From Tigriopus japonicus (taxonomy: Eukaryota; Arthropoda; Copepoda; Harpacticoida; Harpacticidae): DNA of 64,000 nt. Numbering within the stretch: the first letter of the stretch is position 1; each line of letters begins with the position of its first letter. The position numbers were made by a program, and so were the translations under genes. The notes below the pieces were generated by a model that made no database searches, was not told the origin of the DNA, and was given only the letters and a program-made list of their open reading frames with translations. Location: contig CM021319.1 of NCBI GenBank assembly GCA_010645155.1, positions 2,337,401 to 2,401,400 on the forward strand. Reading direction: 5' to 3'. This document shows, one piece after another, positions 30,983 to 42,476 of this stretch.

Positions 30983-31609
30983 ATGTCCTGGTTGAGTGGG
31001 ATGCTCCCATCTTTAGGGGGTGGATCTCGGATCAATCTCCCTGTTATTGTGAGTCGTGGCATCGCCACCACACCTTGTCCTCGTCAATACTACAAGAAAC
31101 GAAGCGACGAGTCCCGCGGAGATCGACTTCATTTCCGACGAGTCGTGTTGTTTAATAAGCGCGTTCATCGACATCAAAAGAAAGATGTGTTCCAACCCTT
31201 TGAGAAGCCAAGTGACAAGTTTCCTACCGTTCCCGTGCACAAATATGGCACCCGAGGCACGGGCATTCGTCACAGCTACGCTTGGACGCATGTTCCTGAG
31301 AAGGTTCCGCAATTGATTGTGCCCGATCTAACTGATTGCGATCTCAAGCCCTACGTGTCATATCGAACCAAGGAGATTTATCAAGAAGAACTGACGGCCA
31401 AAGACTTATTCAACGCGGTCTATGGGAAGAAAATTCTAAAAGATTACAAAGAAGGCAAGTTGGACGAGCATGGCAATGCGTTGGAACCAAGTGAGGAGGA
31501 AAAACTTACTCCGGAAGAGGCACGAATTCGAGCTCGTCGAACCGGATCAGACATCTTTTTGGGTGGAACTCCTAGATCTAAGAAGTGGAACATTCGATGG
31601 GAGTACTGA
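30983..31609 (+). CDS. MRPL41: Mitochondrial ribosomal protein L41 (mL41)
   Basis: A component of the mitochondrial large ribosomal subunit. A single exon of 208 residues, against about 137 in human. The family core is VPQLIVPDLTDCDLKPYVSY, then LTAKDLFNAVYGKKILKDYK and a GKLDEHGNALEPSEEEK stretch. The N terminus (MSWLSGMLPSLGGG...RGIATTPCP) is a plausible mitochondrial presequence. Extra length sits between the presequence and the core (a basic segment, about residues 40-85) and at the C terminus. It follows GTF2F2 on the same strand at 118 bases. Assignment rests on the PDLxxxxLKPYVSY motif. Confidence 0.85.
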   Translation: MSWLSGMLPSLGGGSRINLPVIVSRGIATTPCPRQYYKKRSDESRGDRLHFRRVVLFNKRVHRHQKKDVFQPFEKPSDKFPTVPVHKYGTRGTGIRHSYAWTHVPEKVPQLIVPDLTDCDLKPYVSYRTKEIYQEELTAKDLFNAVYGKKILKDYKEGKLDEHGNALEPSEEEKLTPEEARIRARRTGSDIFLGGTPRSKKWNIRWEY

Positions 31610-31808
31610 CACTAAAACTATGTATACAATGTATTATCTGAATTAACTCATGATGATAGTGAGAGTCGAAAGTAAAATATATTTCGTGGGTAAATTTGCT
31701 AAATCGAAACTGAATAACATGTTAGTACAGATGATTCACAATCATACGTAAGTTATCACCGAAAGGCTCCCACTATTTTCATACGTAAGTTGGGATTTGT
31801 AAGTGTTA

Positions 31809-32969
31809 TCATGAGAACGATGTGTATTTCCCTTTGGAAGGCGTTTTTCGCGACATTTCGGGCGTGTTTCCGTTCGATTCGACATCATCCTCATCGTCTT
31901 CATCTGCTCCGGTCAAAGAATCCGAGTTTAGTAAAAGGTTGTCCTTGGAAGGAGCGCCAGTTGCGCCCAGAAAAGGCCGATTGCCCTTGCGTCGCGAAAA
32001 CATCCCGGCCAATTGGGTGAACTTTCGTTTGGAAGATTTGCCCATGTTGCGGAGTTTCTCGCGGAACACGGCCTCGTCCATGGAAGATTTGGCCGTGGTA
32101 TGGCTTCGTGTCTGACACGAGCCACTCCCACCACTCGATGGCGGCCAATCGGCTTCTTGATCCAGGCAGGACATGAAGTCGTTGTCACCGCGCAATTCGG
32201 CCATGAACTCCTCATTCTGCATCATCAACGCCAATCGTTCGTCTTTCAAGTATTGAGCCAACGCACTGGCTTCTTGACTAGTAGGTGAACCCGGTCCGGT
32301 TCGAGCCGCTTCACGTTGCTTGAGATTCTCTTCGTATTGATCCTGGAGCATTTGACGAGTCGGTACTAATGAGCTGCCCGCCGAAGATGAAGGTCCATCA
32401 TTGCACAATGGCGGACGCTCGGCCTCCACCCGCTTTGGATGTAAATAGGCGCGAGCAGTGGGTCCGGGCAAACTGGTCGCTTGCCCTAATGGGACTGGTG
32501 ACGAGTGATCCGATTCTCCGGTATAAACGCCAGTCGATTGGGGCGAGTCTGACAATAAATCCAAGACTGGATTAGACGATGACGATAATTCCGCGGGACG
32601 CGATTGGGCGGGAACAGTACCCAAATTCAACGACGAGGCCGTAGCTTCTTCCAAACGGATCAGGTCCTCCGTTTCCTCTTGTGTGGCCTGCTGATACGTC
32701 GGAGGATGGGCATTGTACTCGGGCGGATGATCGTTTCCGCCCATGGGAGAACTCGAGTGGGCGGCAGCACCCAGCTCGTTGTCCGCCGACATGGCCAACA
32801 AATGGTCAATGGTGGCGTCCACGGCGCCATTATTTGACCTCAACACGGTCTCGATCACATCGGCGTCCATGGAAGGAAACATGGTCTTGAAATCTGACAT
32901 GGCTTGCGTGAACTCGAGTTGAGTGGAGGAGGGCGTGACGGCCGCCGCCGCACCCGCCGCATTATCCAT
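31809..32969 (-). CDS. CUEDC1: CUE domain-containing protein 1
   Basis: A ubiquitin-binding CUE-domain protein of poorly known function. A single exon of 386 residues, matching the vertebrate length. The CUE domain lies near residues 18-62: LEFTQAMSDFKTMFPSMDAD, VIETVLRSNNGAVDATIDHL. Other family blocks are YLKDERLALMMQNEEFMAEL (about 240-260), and FREKLRNMGKSSKRKFTQLA (about 305-325), which are present in animal CUEDC1. The linker regions are Ser/Pro-rich and disordered. It faces mRpL41 tail-to-tail with a 199-base gap. Confidence 0.92.
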   Translation of the reverse strand: MDNAAGAAAAVTPSSTQLEFTQAMSDFKTMFPSMDADVIETVLRSNNGAVDATIDHLLAMSADNELGAAAHSSSPMGGNDHPPEYNAHPPTYQQATQEETEDLIRLEEATASSLNLGTVPAQSRPAELSSSSNPVLDLLSDSPQSTGVYTGESDHSSPVPLGQATSLPGPTARAYLHPKRVEAERPPLCNDGPSSSAGSSLVPTRQMLQDQYEENLKQREAARTGPGSPTSQEASALAQYLKDERLALMMQNEEFMAELRGDNDFMSCLDQEADWPPSSGGSGSCQTRSHTTAKSSMDEAVFREKLRNMGKSSKRKFTQLAGMFSRRKGNRPFLGATGAPSKDNLLLNSDSLTGADEDDEDDVESNGNTPEMSRKTPSKGKYTSFS

Positions 32970-34128
32970 GCTAAAACGGTTGATCGAATCGGGTGATTCA
33001 GACCAAGCCGGTCATGGCTTTCCCACGACTACGATGGCAAATCTTCCTGTAGGGCGGTTCAACCCGCAAAGAGATACGCAACTAGGATGTCCCAAGGGTT
33101 CTCATCTCGGATGAAGTGGGAAACTGTATGTGTGGACTCAGTTTTGATATGTCATCCCTGGGGATGAGCGAGTGGGCTGGAACGCTGGATCATGGCTTTG
33201 TCTGATCTGGCTGAGGCTGGTCTCAGCCAAGCAATGGGGAGGACGACGGAGGCTAGGCGACCAACGCTGCTAAGGCTGACTCTGGGTCACACAAACGCAT
33301 ACAGTACACGCATATCGGCCTTAGGCCTGGCTTTTGAGGAAGGCCCAGGGTTGTGTGGGACGGTGGGTGACTTTCCGGCCCCAACGGCCTTCGCAGTTGT
33401 AGAAGGGCGAGCGAGAGAAGGAAGGAAAGGCCGATTTCACCGTGAATCAATGATGAGGCAGAGTGAAACATTGAATAATGGAGGGTCACCCATCAACCGA
33501 CTCACTCGAATATATGACCGTTTGTGTGGTTGTTACTAATTTTGCCAAAAAAAGTTTTCAGCTTTCTGTGGTTTTTGTTTTTAACAGTTTTTCCTAAGGT
33601 TTTTGTTTTTAAAAGATTTTTATTGGTTTTAAGGAATTATATTTGTATTTTGTATATTGTATTTTTAAAATGTTAAGGTGAAAGAAGAGCTATTGTTGGA
33701 TCAGTACGGTTACATTAAGTAAGGTAAAAAGTGTTTAGAAATAAAACTATTGTAGAAAAATAAGAAAGAAAAGTGGGTTGGAAGGGGCATTTTCTTTAGC
33801 TTTCCTGGTGAGATTTGCCGTAGTTATTCGACAAATTTCCAAAAAAACATCGAATTATCCGCCTTTCGTTAAGATGGCGTACCGCAAAGCACCTCATGCT
33901 GAAAGAAAAAAGTCCAAAGAAAAAAATCCGGAGAAAACCGATTTCCGCTCCGCGACGTCGCCAAAACATTTTATGCCAAAAAAAGTTGGAGAAAATGTCA
34001 AAAAAAGTATTTTTTGTTTGTACTGTGGCCAAAAAAGTTTTTCTGCCTGAAATTGAGTAAGACGTTGAAAAACAGATTTTAAACTTATTGTTTTTCCTTC
34101 TCAAATTTTCACTTAACAGGCTGAAATT
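32970..34128. other. CUEDC1 upstream region and start of gene-poor stretch
   Basis: The first 550 bases are GC-richer and probably include the CUEDC1 promoter and 5' UTR. From 33540 onward the sequence becomes T-rich with poly-T tracts (TTTTTGTTTTTAA repeated near 33570-33620). No gene recognised. Confidence 0.45.
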
Positions 34129-34136
34129 ATTTAGTC

Positions 34137-34309
34137 CAGGGGTCGGCAAACGCTGGGCCGCGGCCCACATGTGGGCCTAAGGGTGGTCTTTGGTGGGACC
34201 AAGATCGTTAATTTGTGGGCCTACAGAACCTTCCAACGTCTGTTTGGGGGGCCCTGGCGGCATGTGAACAAATTTGTGGGCCTTGACTCTAAAGTGGTTG
34301 CCGACCCTG
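34137..34309. mobile_element. hAT MITE, 173 bases, with 8-base TSD
   Basis: Ends CAGGGGTCGGCAAAC and GTTGCCGACCCTG are inverted repeats. The octamer ATTTAGTC flanks both sides exactly (34129-34136 and 34310-34317). An 8-base target duplication with CAGGG-type ends is diagnostic of hAT. There is no coding capacity. Confidence 0.9.
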
Positions 34310-34480
34310 ATTTAGTCTTTTCAGTCGACAAAATTATGCTCTCAATATTTATGTGAAAAATTTTTGGACTCGTTCTTTCACCTCGAATAAAAATTTGGAA
34401 ACTTTTTCTAGGCGGATTTAAATTTCAGACAAAGGTTTAGAGTTTGCAATGCGCGAAAAAAAAAAATTCCTTCGTATAAT

Positions 34481-34550
34481 CCCAAAAAGTTTTTCCCTCC
34501 TAAAATTCCCAAAAAGTTTTTCCCTCCTAAAATTCCCAAAAAGTTTTTCC
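34481..34550 (+). repeat. 27-base tandem repeat, about 2.6 units
   Basis: Units start CCCAAAAAGTTTTTCCCTCC, perfectly repeated twice, with a partial third. Confidence 0.85.
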
Positions 34551-34665
34551 GAGGCAAAACAGCCCAAAAAGTTTAAGTTAAAACTTTCTATGAACGTTGC
34601 TATGTGCAAATATGCGTATAATAGAGGGTGCGAGCTGTTGCCACATAAAATGCACTACTGTAGAT

Positions 34666-34836
34666 CAAGGGTCGGCAGCATGTGGACCCAAGGCTGGTTT
34701 TGAGTGGGTGGGCGCATAGGCCATTCCTAGTACATACTTGTGGGCCCATGAACCTTCCAGCGTCTGTTTGGTGGGCCCCAGACTACACAAAGTAAAATCT
34801 AATGGGCCTTGACCCAAAAGCTGTTACTGACCCTTG
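34666..34836. mobile_element. Diverged relative of the 34137 hAT MITE
   Basis: Begins CAAGGGTCGGCAGCATG and ends ACTGACCCTTG, with a similar length (171 bases) and shared interior (ACCTTCCAGCGTCTGTTTGG against the first copy's ACCTTCCAACGTCTGTTTGG). No exact 8-base duplication survives, so it is an older insertion. Confidence 0.75.
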
Positions 34837-35949
34837 CACTTACGAGTAAATCCTGTGAGATTTTTTCCATCCTGTATCTGATATCTCAGCATAGTCAGGG
34901 ATATAATTCCAGACTGTGTTACCACCTGTTTTTTTCGGAAATAACCCTAGAAAAGTCGTTAATTACGCCAGAATTTACCTCAAAAATATCCCCACCGTGC
35001 AAAAGTACCTGTTTTAATATCAAAATTACCCCAACTTTTGAACTGGTCATAGACACAAAATAATCCAACAAATACACCAAAAAGGCTATAACAATACTTT
35101 TGACCATGGCTAGAGCCAATAAAAAAACTATTCAATTTGATTTATGAATGTCTATTTAAAGCACTAGTAGATTTTAAATGTTTACGGGCGTTCTTCCAAA
35201 AGTAAAGGAAAATCGCCGTTTTTTCATTGATTGTGTTGAGACAATTTATGACTTCAGTGTATTTCTTGAATATTGAAAAATGAAATCCGATTGTTGCGGT
35301 TAAAATAATGAAATAAACAGTGTCACAAAGCAACTGAAAATTGGCTATTTTTTAGTGCATATTCTTTTGCTTTTTCCAGCTTTTTAATACTGATAATGAC
35401 ACCAAATTTGAAGGATTAAGCCTTGGAAATTAACTTTGGTCGGCTTACACTTACAAAATTATTTGACAATATTTAAAATAGAAAAACTCTTTTCGGAAAT
35501 TTGCAACTCCTAGCAGAAAAAAACTGGAATTTGCTGTTTTGAAAAAGCTTATATAATTAGCTGATGTTCTAATGTCGGATTTCCTCTTTTTCGTTGACAT
35601 TTTTGACAGGAATTCGTGTCAGAGTGTAGTCTGCGTTGCGATCAATACCTGTTTAACTCGACTTGAATAGCCGTGGAAGAGGTATTTACGTGGATAAGCG
35701 GATATCCTATCACACTGGGTTGGAAGTAAACAATCAACAGTACAAAACCTGTTTCCTATTTTTCTTGTCATAAGAGACCTTTCCCTGCTCACAAATTAAT
35801 GCTACGTAAAACTCATACATTGTGTCATTTCAAGAAAAACTGCTGAGGCCGCTGAAATGAACTTAAATATGTTCAAGAAGTCATGAATATGTTGTGTGTG
35901 TAGTCGGACGAATTCAGCTGGGGATTCTTAAGGCCAACTGTTAAGGAAA

Positions 35950-37582
35950 GGGGTGGGCAAGCAACCAATAGGCCCTGGAAAAGTCGAAAATAGTGGTGGA
36001 CCAGCCTGACCAATTGTTGAAAATTCAAGTAGCCTTAAGAGCCAATTGGGTCTCGGCCTCGTGACGTCATGTGATGACGTGGACAACCGGTCACATGACC
36101 TCAACAGAAAAAGTAGGACATTATTCTGAATTCAATGCCATGATTTGTGACAAAAACTGCTTTATCTCACTCAATTGTGTTATTCAAGGCTTAATTACCA
36201 AGTTAAAAAGTACCAATGTGGTTTGGTTGAATTTTTGAAATTGCTAATTCTCAATTCTAATCCAAATTAGGCAGACAAATAGTCAAGAAAATGATTTAGA
36301 TAATTTCTGAGAGGGATAGATTGTCAATTCCAGTCAAAGTTGGGTAAATCACTTGATGAAATGTTATAAATTAAAATTAAAATTACTTCCTCAAACAATC
36401 TAATTCATCACAATAGCATTGTCTGAAAAATAAAGTGACTTCAAAACTATGGGGATCAATTAAAATTTATTTTTTTGCACTTTTTGGCAAAATTCCATTG
36501 TCTGAGACCCTTTTGTGAATTTTGAATTTGATTTATTCTCAGTTAGATGCTTCAGTGGGTTTGATATTATTCATTATCTTTTCTTTTGAAACATAAGCAA
36601 ATTAGGCAGGTGATGGTTTTCATACTCTGTTTAAAACTGTTGTTTGTTGGTTTTATCACTTGCCACTTTAAAACTTGAGAAATGCTAATCAAAATATATA
36701 ATGACACACATGTTTGTCCTGAAATACTATTATAGTAACTTATTAATTAGTTGATGTTTCAGTGTCAGTTTTCTTTAATTGTTGAAGTATCATTCTGTTT
36801 AAGCCTAAGTTGCTACATTGTTAGCAATAATTCAAGCCTGAAGAAATTGTTTCTTGAAAGTCTTTAATTGGTAATTGGAAGGCAGTGGGATAAAACTTTA
36901 ACATGTTCTTTTATTCATTCAACCATTTTTATTTCCTTTTACGTTCACATTGAGCCTTAAAACCCCCAATTGCTGAACTAGAACCGTTTTAAGTGTAAAC
37001 CATGGCATTGAATTCAGGAGAATGTCCTACTTTTTTACAGCAAGGTGACTTGAGAAAACGTCGATTCAAGAGGCTGTATTTTGTGGATAAGGGTTGGGTT
37101 TTGCAGTCTTTTTGGTGCGTAAATTATTCTAGGCTTGTCTGTAAGATTCTCACAACAAATGAAGTCATTTTCTTGCAAAATAATCCGTTTCTACACACCA
37201 AGCTGTTACACTTGGGGGTGGGAATCAGTCACCCTCTGAGTGTACTTCAGTGAAGAATTTCAAAACAAAAGGAGGCCGAGACCCTATTTTGAGGACCAAT
37301 TTAGGAGCTAAGAGAGCCAAACTGCCATTGTCAAAATATGCTTAAAGCAAGCTAGACCTAATGTTTCTAAAATTTCTCAATGGTTTGACAAACCTGGCTC
37401 TAAAAAAGCTCTTAAGAGCTAAATTTGTTCATGATGTGGTGAACCCTTCATACTGAACTAGTGAGCCTTTGATCTTTGGATTGGGGCTCATAAACCAGTC
37501 AGCATACATTTGGAGTGCCACTGACTTCGCATAGCCCTAATTTGGTGGGCCTTGAACCAAAAGGTTTTGCCGTCCCCTGGTC
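35950..37582. mobile_element. Possible larger hAT-like element
   Basis: The left boundary AGGGGTGGGCAAGC and right boundary TTTTGCCGTCCCCTGG look like inverted hAT ends. Subterminal inverted matches exist: TGGGTCTCGGCCTC near 36046 and its reverse complement near 37274. The right end resembles the 34137 MITE (TGGTGGGCCTTGA). No target duplication or transposase is seen, so this is tentative. Confidence 0.3.
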
Positions 37583-38994
37583 TAGAGGACGTGTCAGAGC
37601 AAAGAAATTGTAAGACATGTAAGCCTCCACTCAGGTGTTCAGCTTTGGATTTTTTATAAGTTGAATTCTAATCAAGTACCAAATGATTTTGTTTTGATGA
37701 TATTGATTAGACAGGCATTTATGGATGTCATTTGCTGAATTTCAGCATGGTACATTTCCCCATTCATGAAAAACTTTTCAAAATTTGTAACAGTTGCAGC
37801 ACATACTGTACGTGCAGAATTGAGAGATAAATTGACCCTACTATCATCCTTTTGGACGATTGTAGGTGCAATTGTTTGGGCGGAAGGGTGAGCATTCACA
37901 GGTGAGGTGTTACTGACATCTTTAGGTGCATGCAGTTCAAAATACAAGCAGTGTTTCCATTTTACTCACATGAATTGTAACAATGGCACTGTCCAACAAT
38001 ACATGCTTAAAACGGGTTTGTGAGTAGCCAGAGCTTCTTCATAGAAGACTGGGAAAGCCTTTTGGGTGGATGGAAGAAAAAATCTCATTCATCCACCCAA
38101 AACAGTGCTTCCACATGGTGCTCCAAGGTCAAGTGTTTGGTTAACACAGAAACTAGTTTATTGATGGATGTATGACCCCTCAGGCCCTCAAGCATAGGCC
38201 CAAATGAGTCAAACATTTTTATATTTAATCTGTTCATAGAAATACTCTACGGCAATGGAAACTAATTGGTTTGGGACAGGCTCATACCCAAAGACGTCAG
38301 GATTACCTTGCATAGGTATTGCTCTATGCTTCAAACTACTCTACTTGCCACAAAGTTCTGTAATAGATATCTAGAGTTAGATAGAGTTCTAGAGTTCTAC
38401 CAAGTTACAAATGAACAAAATACACAATACAAAAGCAACTGAATTGAAAACACTACTAAATATTGATCATCAAGTCATTTCCACTTTTTATTTTGTGCTT
38501 GTAAACAATGTTTTACACAAGTATTCTAAAGCAAGCACATTGCCAATTGTCAAAAAAGATATTTTTCTTATTCTTTTATATGACCTTCATCTTTTAAGAA
38601 TTCTTCATCATCAAATTATGAAGACAGCAAACACCTTTTCATTTAAAAAACATAAATTAAAAATCTTAGAAAGCTAGTTTTTTTTTTTGCAATTTAATGG
38701 AGTATGAGTTGAACAAATTTGGAGATATATGACCAAATTTGTTTGACAGAATGTAACCAAAACAAGCTTTCAGCTTAATGCACAAAAAGCAACCAAAAGG
38801 AGGTGTAATGCAGCAAATTAGCTTTATAGACTTCAAGGCAAGACAGCATTTTTGCCTACCTTTATATGTAATTAAGAATTCATTGACAAGAGACTCCTGA
38901 CAGTCCAGGTAAACACAGGTGTTTCTTGGCCATAGGGCAATTTATGTGTGGCTTTGTTGTGCCATTCACTCACAAAGAGACAAAATTTGGTATA

Positions 38995-39237
38995 TTTTTG
39001 TTTGTTTGTTAAGGAGCCAGTACATCACTGATTATGGGTGTTTCTTGAAGGAATATTCCCGCTTGCCACTTTTTGGTTGCCAATGGTATATATTGGGAGG
39101 TGTTTACATTGAAAAATGGTTCAACCCTAGTTTTTTACTCCAAAGAGTTGAGATTTGGAGGGTGGCAATCAGCTGGAATTGAACCCCAGCCATCTGCAGG
39201 ACAAACTGATGCAGGACGCACTACACCATACCTCACC
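38995..39237 (-). mobile_element. Candidate tRNA-derived SINE
   Basis: On the minus strand an A-box-like TATGGTGTAGTGCG (about 39217-39230) precedes a B-box GGTTCAATTCC (39175-39185) at tRNA-like spacing, and the unit runs into an A-rich end (AACAAACAAACAAAAATA, near 38993-39012). The tRNA cloverleaf is not intact, so this is a SINE-like head rather than a tRNA gene. Confidence 0.4.
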
Positions 39238-40062
39238 CACTAAAGAAGGAAAAAGTGGCATAATTCAAGGCTTTGTTTAAAATATGTAGCGTTGACTAGT
39301 TGTAGCAATGTAATTATGGTTTAGCAACATCAAATGCGACATTCTTTTACAATTTTGACCTGTTTTATTGAGTTATTCTAACTTTTGCATTTCTCCAAGT
39401 ACATGCACAGTGTTAGCTAGCTGTGAGGCTTATCAATAATGCCATACTTCAAACACCCTATTAATGGATTGTGGTCCTCACTACCAGAGCCACCCTGGTC
39501 TTGTCCTGGAGTAAGCCACTTCACACTCATTCCACTTAGAAAGTCCAGCAACCACATTTGATTTCTTATCATGGATTTCTGTGTTTCATGATTATTTAAA
39601 TTTAACCACAATCACAAACAAAATGCAGCTCTTCCTCCATGGATAAGCAATCGCAACACACTGGCTAAGTTCCTAGTTGAAGTATTCAAATTCAAGCCAG
39701 GGTCACCTAATGATGTCTTCAGTTCTTTCCAGAAAGTGGCCACCAGCAATAACAAAAAATGACCCAAATTTTACTCAATTCTGCATTTGATTCATCAACT
39801 GCATGGTTGACATTTGCATGGTCACACATTTCAAATGTTCCTGCACTTTTGTCCGCTCAACAATTGACGACTGGAGACACATTTTTAGGCTCACACTCCC
39901 TCTAGTATTAATAGAACTCAATGGTCCACTTATAAAGACGTCTACGGTTCAGTCGATCAAGTTGAAATTAAGCATGTGAGCTTGGAATTGCCAGTCGGAC
40001 ATTTGGTTTACTTCGATTTTTCTCTGATTGGCGAAGAATTCGAAAAATAACTTTTGCTAGAT

Positions 40063-40328
40063 CAGGGGTTCTCAACCTTTTTCCGGGGGATACCCATTTT
40101 GGCAAGGGAAATATCCGATTTACCCCCCTATGTAATGACCAATATTACAGAGTTTTTGGCCGTTTTAATGTGACTTTTGTATTTATCAAAATACGTGAAG
40201 AAGAGAAAAACGTGCAATATTGGTCGAAAAAACCCAAGTTTTTTCCAATTTTTCTGGACACAAATTTACCCAACAGAAAGTCAAATTTACCCAATTTTGG
40301 GTAAATACCCATAGGTTGAGAACCCCTG
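40063..40328. mobile_element. hAT MITE, 266 bases, with 8-base TSD
   Basis: Ends CAGGGGTTCTCAACCT and AGGTTGAGAACCCCTG are inverted repeats. TGCTAGAT flanks both sides exactly (40055-40062 and 40329-40336). The ends are of the widespread CAGGGGTTCTCAA hAT type. Different family from the 34137 MITE. Confidence 0.92.
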
Positions 40329-40825
40329 TGCTAGATACACAAAGATAGAGGAGACTGGCTACCCTAGGCTAACACACGGTGCCCGATGTTTCATGCAGGT
40401 GATTAGTCAAGAGCGTTCTGTTGAACATTCAGCTGATTCTGACGAAGTTCAATAACAAACCAGGGTACTTCTTCTTTGTTGCTTTTGTAGTGCTTTGACT
40501 TAGTGGTGGGGTTGCCAATTTACCTATATGAAATCATATTCCCCTCTGTCCACCAGTCTTTATAAACCCGTTTTTTCTTTAAAGAGCACCTAAAGGCAAG
40601 GCATCCCTGACTTTAGTGACTTCTGAGCAGGGTTGCAAATCAAACTCACATTCGTGTTTGCTCATGTACAAGAGCAAAACACCCATTCTCCAAGAGCCAA
40701 CCCTACCTTGAAACCTCCCATGAAAAAACTTGCACAAGCCCAGATTCCACATCACTAAGATTTTGTTGTCAATCACCCGATTGTGTGACATAAATCGGCC
40801 CTTGTTTAAACTCCACACTAATTAA

Positions 40826-41147
40826 CCTTGATCAAAATTTCAGCTGATTCCACAAAATAAGTGCCTCTTGCGGTCGTATTGAGACATAGTTCCCAGCTAG
40901 AGAGGGGTTTTTAATGCCACTTTTGGCAAAACTTTGGAGAAATAGGTTTATCCTTAGATGCTTACATTTCTTTGCAATGGCATTTTGTTATCAAAATCGT
41001 ACATTTCGGAGAAATTTTGATTTCAAGAAAATCTTGAACGGTTTGCCAAAGAGTGGCATTAAAACACACTCATTAGCTGGCAACTATGTCTCAATCTTAC
41101 CGCAAGAGGCGCTTATTTTGTGGAATCAGCTGAAATTTTGTTCAGGG
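40826..41147. mobile_element. piggyBac-type MITE, second family member
   Basis: 322 bases with long inverted repeats (core TTCAGCTGATTCCACAAAAT). The left flank is TTAA and the right flank TTCA. The interior, e.g. CATTTCTTTGCAATGGCATT and GCTGGCAACTATGT, matches the reverse complement of the 5900-6214 element (CAATGGCATTATG, CTGGCAACTATGT). The two therefore belong to one family in opposite orientations. Confidence 0.75.
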
Positions 41148-42476
41148 TTCATTGAAATTCGCTTTTAGCATATCAGGTAAATACCTTAGACACATTTGCA
41201 GCAGGCTTAAGGATTTTTACTAACCAAACCGCACTATCAAATGAGCGAAATAGTTTAGATGTGTTTCTTAGAAGAAAAGGTTCCTTTAATCATGAACTTT
41301 GGCTTCCCGCATGATAAATGACGTCACAGACAGTCCGTGCCGGGTCAGGCAATCCAGGTTCCTGGGCAATCATAGATTTGACGGCCAATCTTTGCCTTTT
41401 AGTATCTCTAGCTTTTGCCAGTAGCCGAGGCATCCAGGTATTTAGTGATTCTTGGTCGGAGCCCGGACACAAAGGTTTACTAATCATGAGGTGAAAGTAG
41501 CTAAAGATGCTTCAAAAGTAGCAAACAAACCTTTTTGGGCTTAAAACATTGGAAAAGGTATTTTCCAAAGCCTTAAAATATTATAAGCCTTTAGAGAAAA
41601 CGAGTAAGGAAGGTCAGAAAACGTCTTGGTGCGTTAAGGAGGATTCATTGGCTGATTCAATCAACCTTGTGTAAACTGATAAATTCTGCTTCTTCAAGAA
41701 CTTCAATATTTCAAGCAAATGTGGTTGCAGAAAAATAAAAATTGTTGTCAAATAAATAGAAAAACGTGATTTTACGTATAACCTTTTTTCAAAAGCCGAG
41801 AGTCTAGCGCAAGTTGCTAAGACATTATCATTCTTGTCCTCAACGTAAAAGGTGTGCCCATGCATATTTTTAGGAAATGTTCTAATTATCCTTCGTTTAC
41901 AAAAACCAGTACGAACCGGACTGATTTAGATACCTAGCCACTCAAATTTGTCTTGAGGCTAAAAAGTAGCGATCAAGAATGAACTTAAAGGTATGGCTGA
42001 AATTTCAGAACGAGTTCCATATTGATCCCTCTCCCAAAATTGCAAAATTAAGACTTGCTCAAAAGTAAATTTGATTTTTAATACAAGATGGATCACAAGG
42101 ACAGTTTCCCGCAACAATAGTTAAGATTAACAAGTGGTGGTTAACTAAACCATGAACCTCTCACCACAAGACGTGAACTTCAGCTGAATCGGATCCCAAT
42201 ATGGCCCTAAAAGTGGTGCGGCTCTGCAATGAATAATTTATCAAAATTGAGTAACAATAAAACAAAATAACTTTAAAATATTTCCCTAGTACAAGCTTCA
42301 GACAACGGGTTTAACTACAGTTAGCCAAAGTTTCATGAAAAGTGGGCGTCTGCTTGGAGAAATATAGTTTACTATACTTTACGTCTACTGTGTGGGAACT
42401 AACATTTGCATTATGTCACTTTATGTTTCACCATATGTTATCACATTATGTCAAAACCCAAAAGGTCATTGATGAA
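41148..42476. other. Intergenic region, no supported gene
   Basis: 1.3 kb. A minus-strand frame at 41290-41487 is open for 65 codons and slightly GC-richer than its surroundings but has no recognised motif. Confidence 0.4.

Larger units (their letters stand above)
34837..40054. other. Gene-poor AT-rich stretch
   Basis: About 5.2 kb with no protein that I can support. It holds a candidate large hAT-like element (35950-37582), a SINE-like unit (about 38995-39237) and scattered poly-A or poly-T tracts. Short frames, such as the one at 37002-37253, show no domain. Confidence 0.5.

Noticed and set aside
39175..39230. Functional tRNA gene
   Set aside because: A and B boxes are present but acceptor and anticodon stems do not pair; better read as a SINE head.
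41290..41487. 65-codon minus-strand frame in the gene-poor region
   Set aside because: No recognisable domain, splice context or neighbour; could be a relic.
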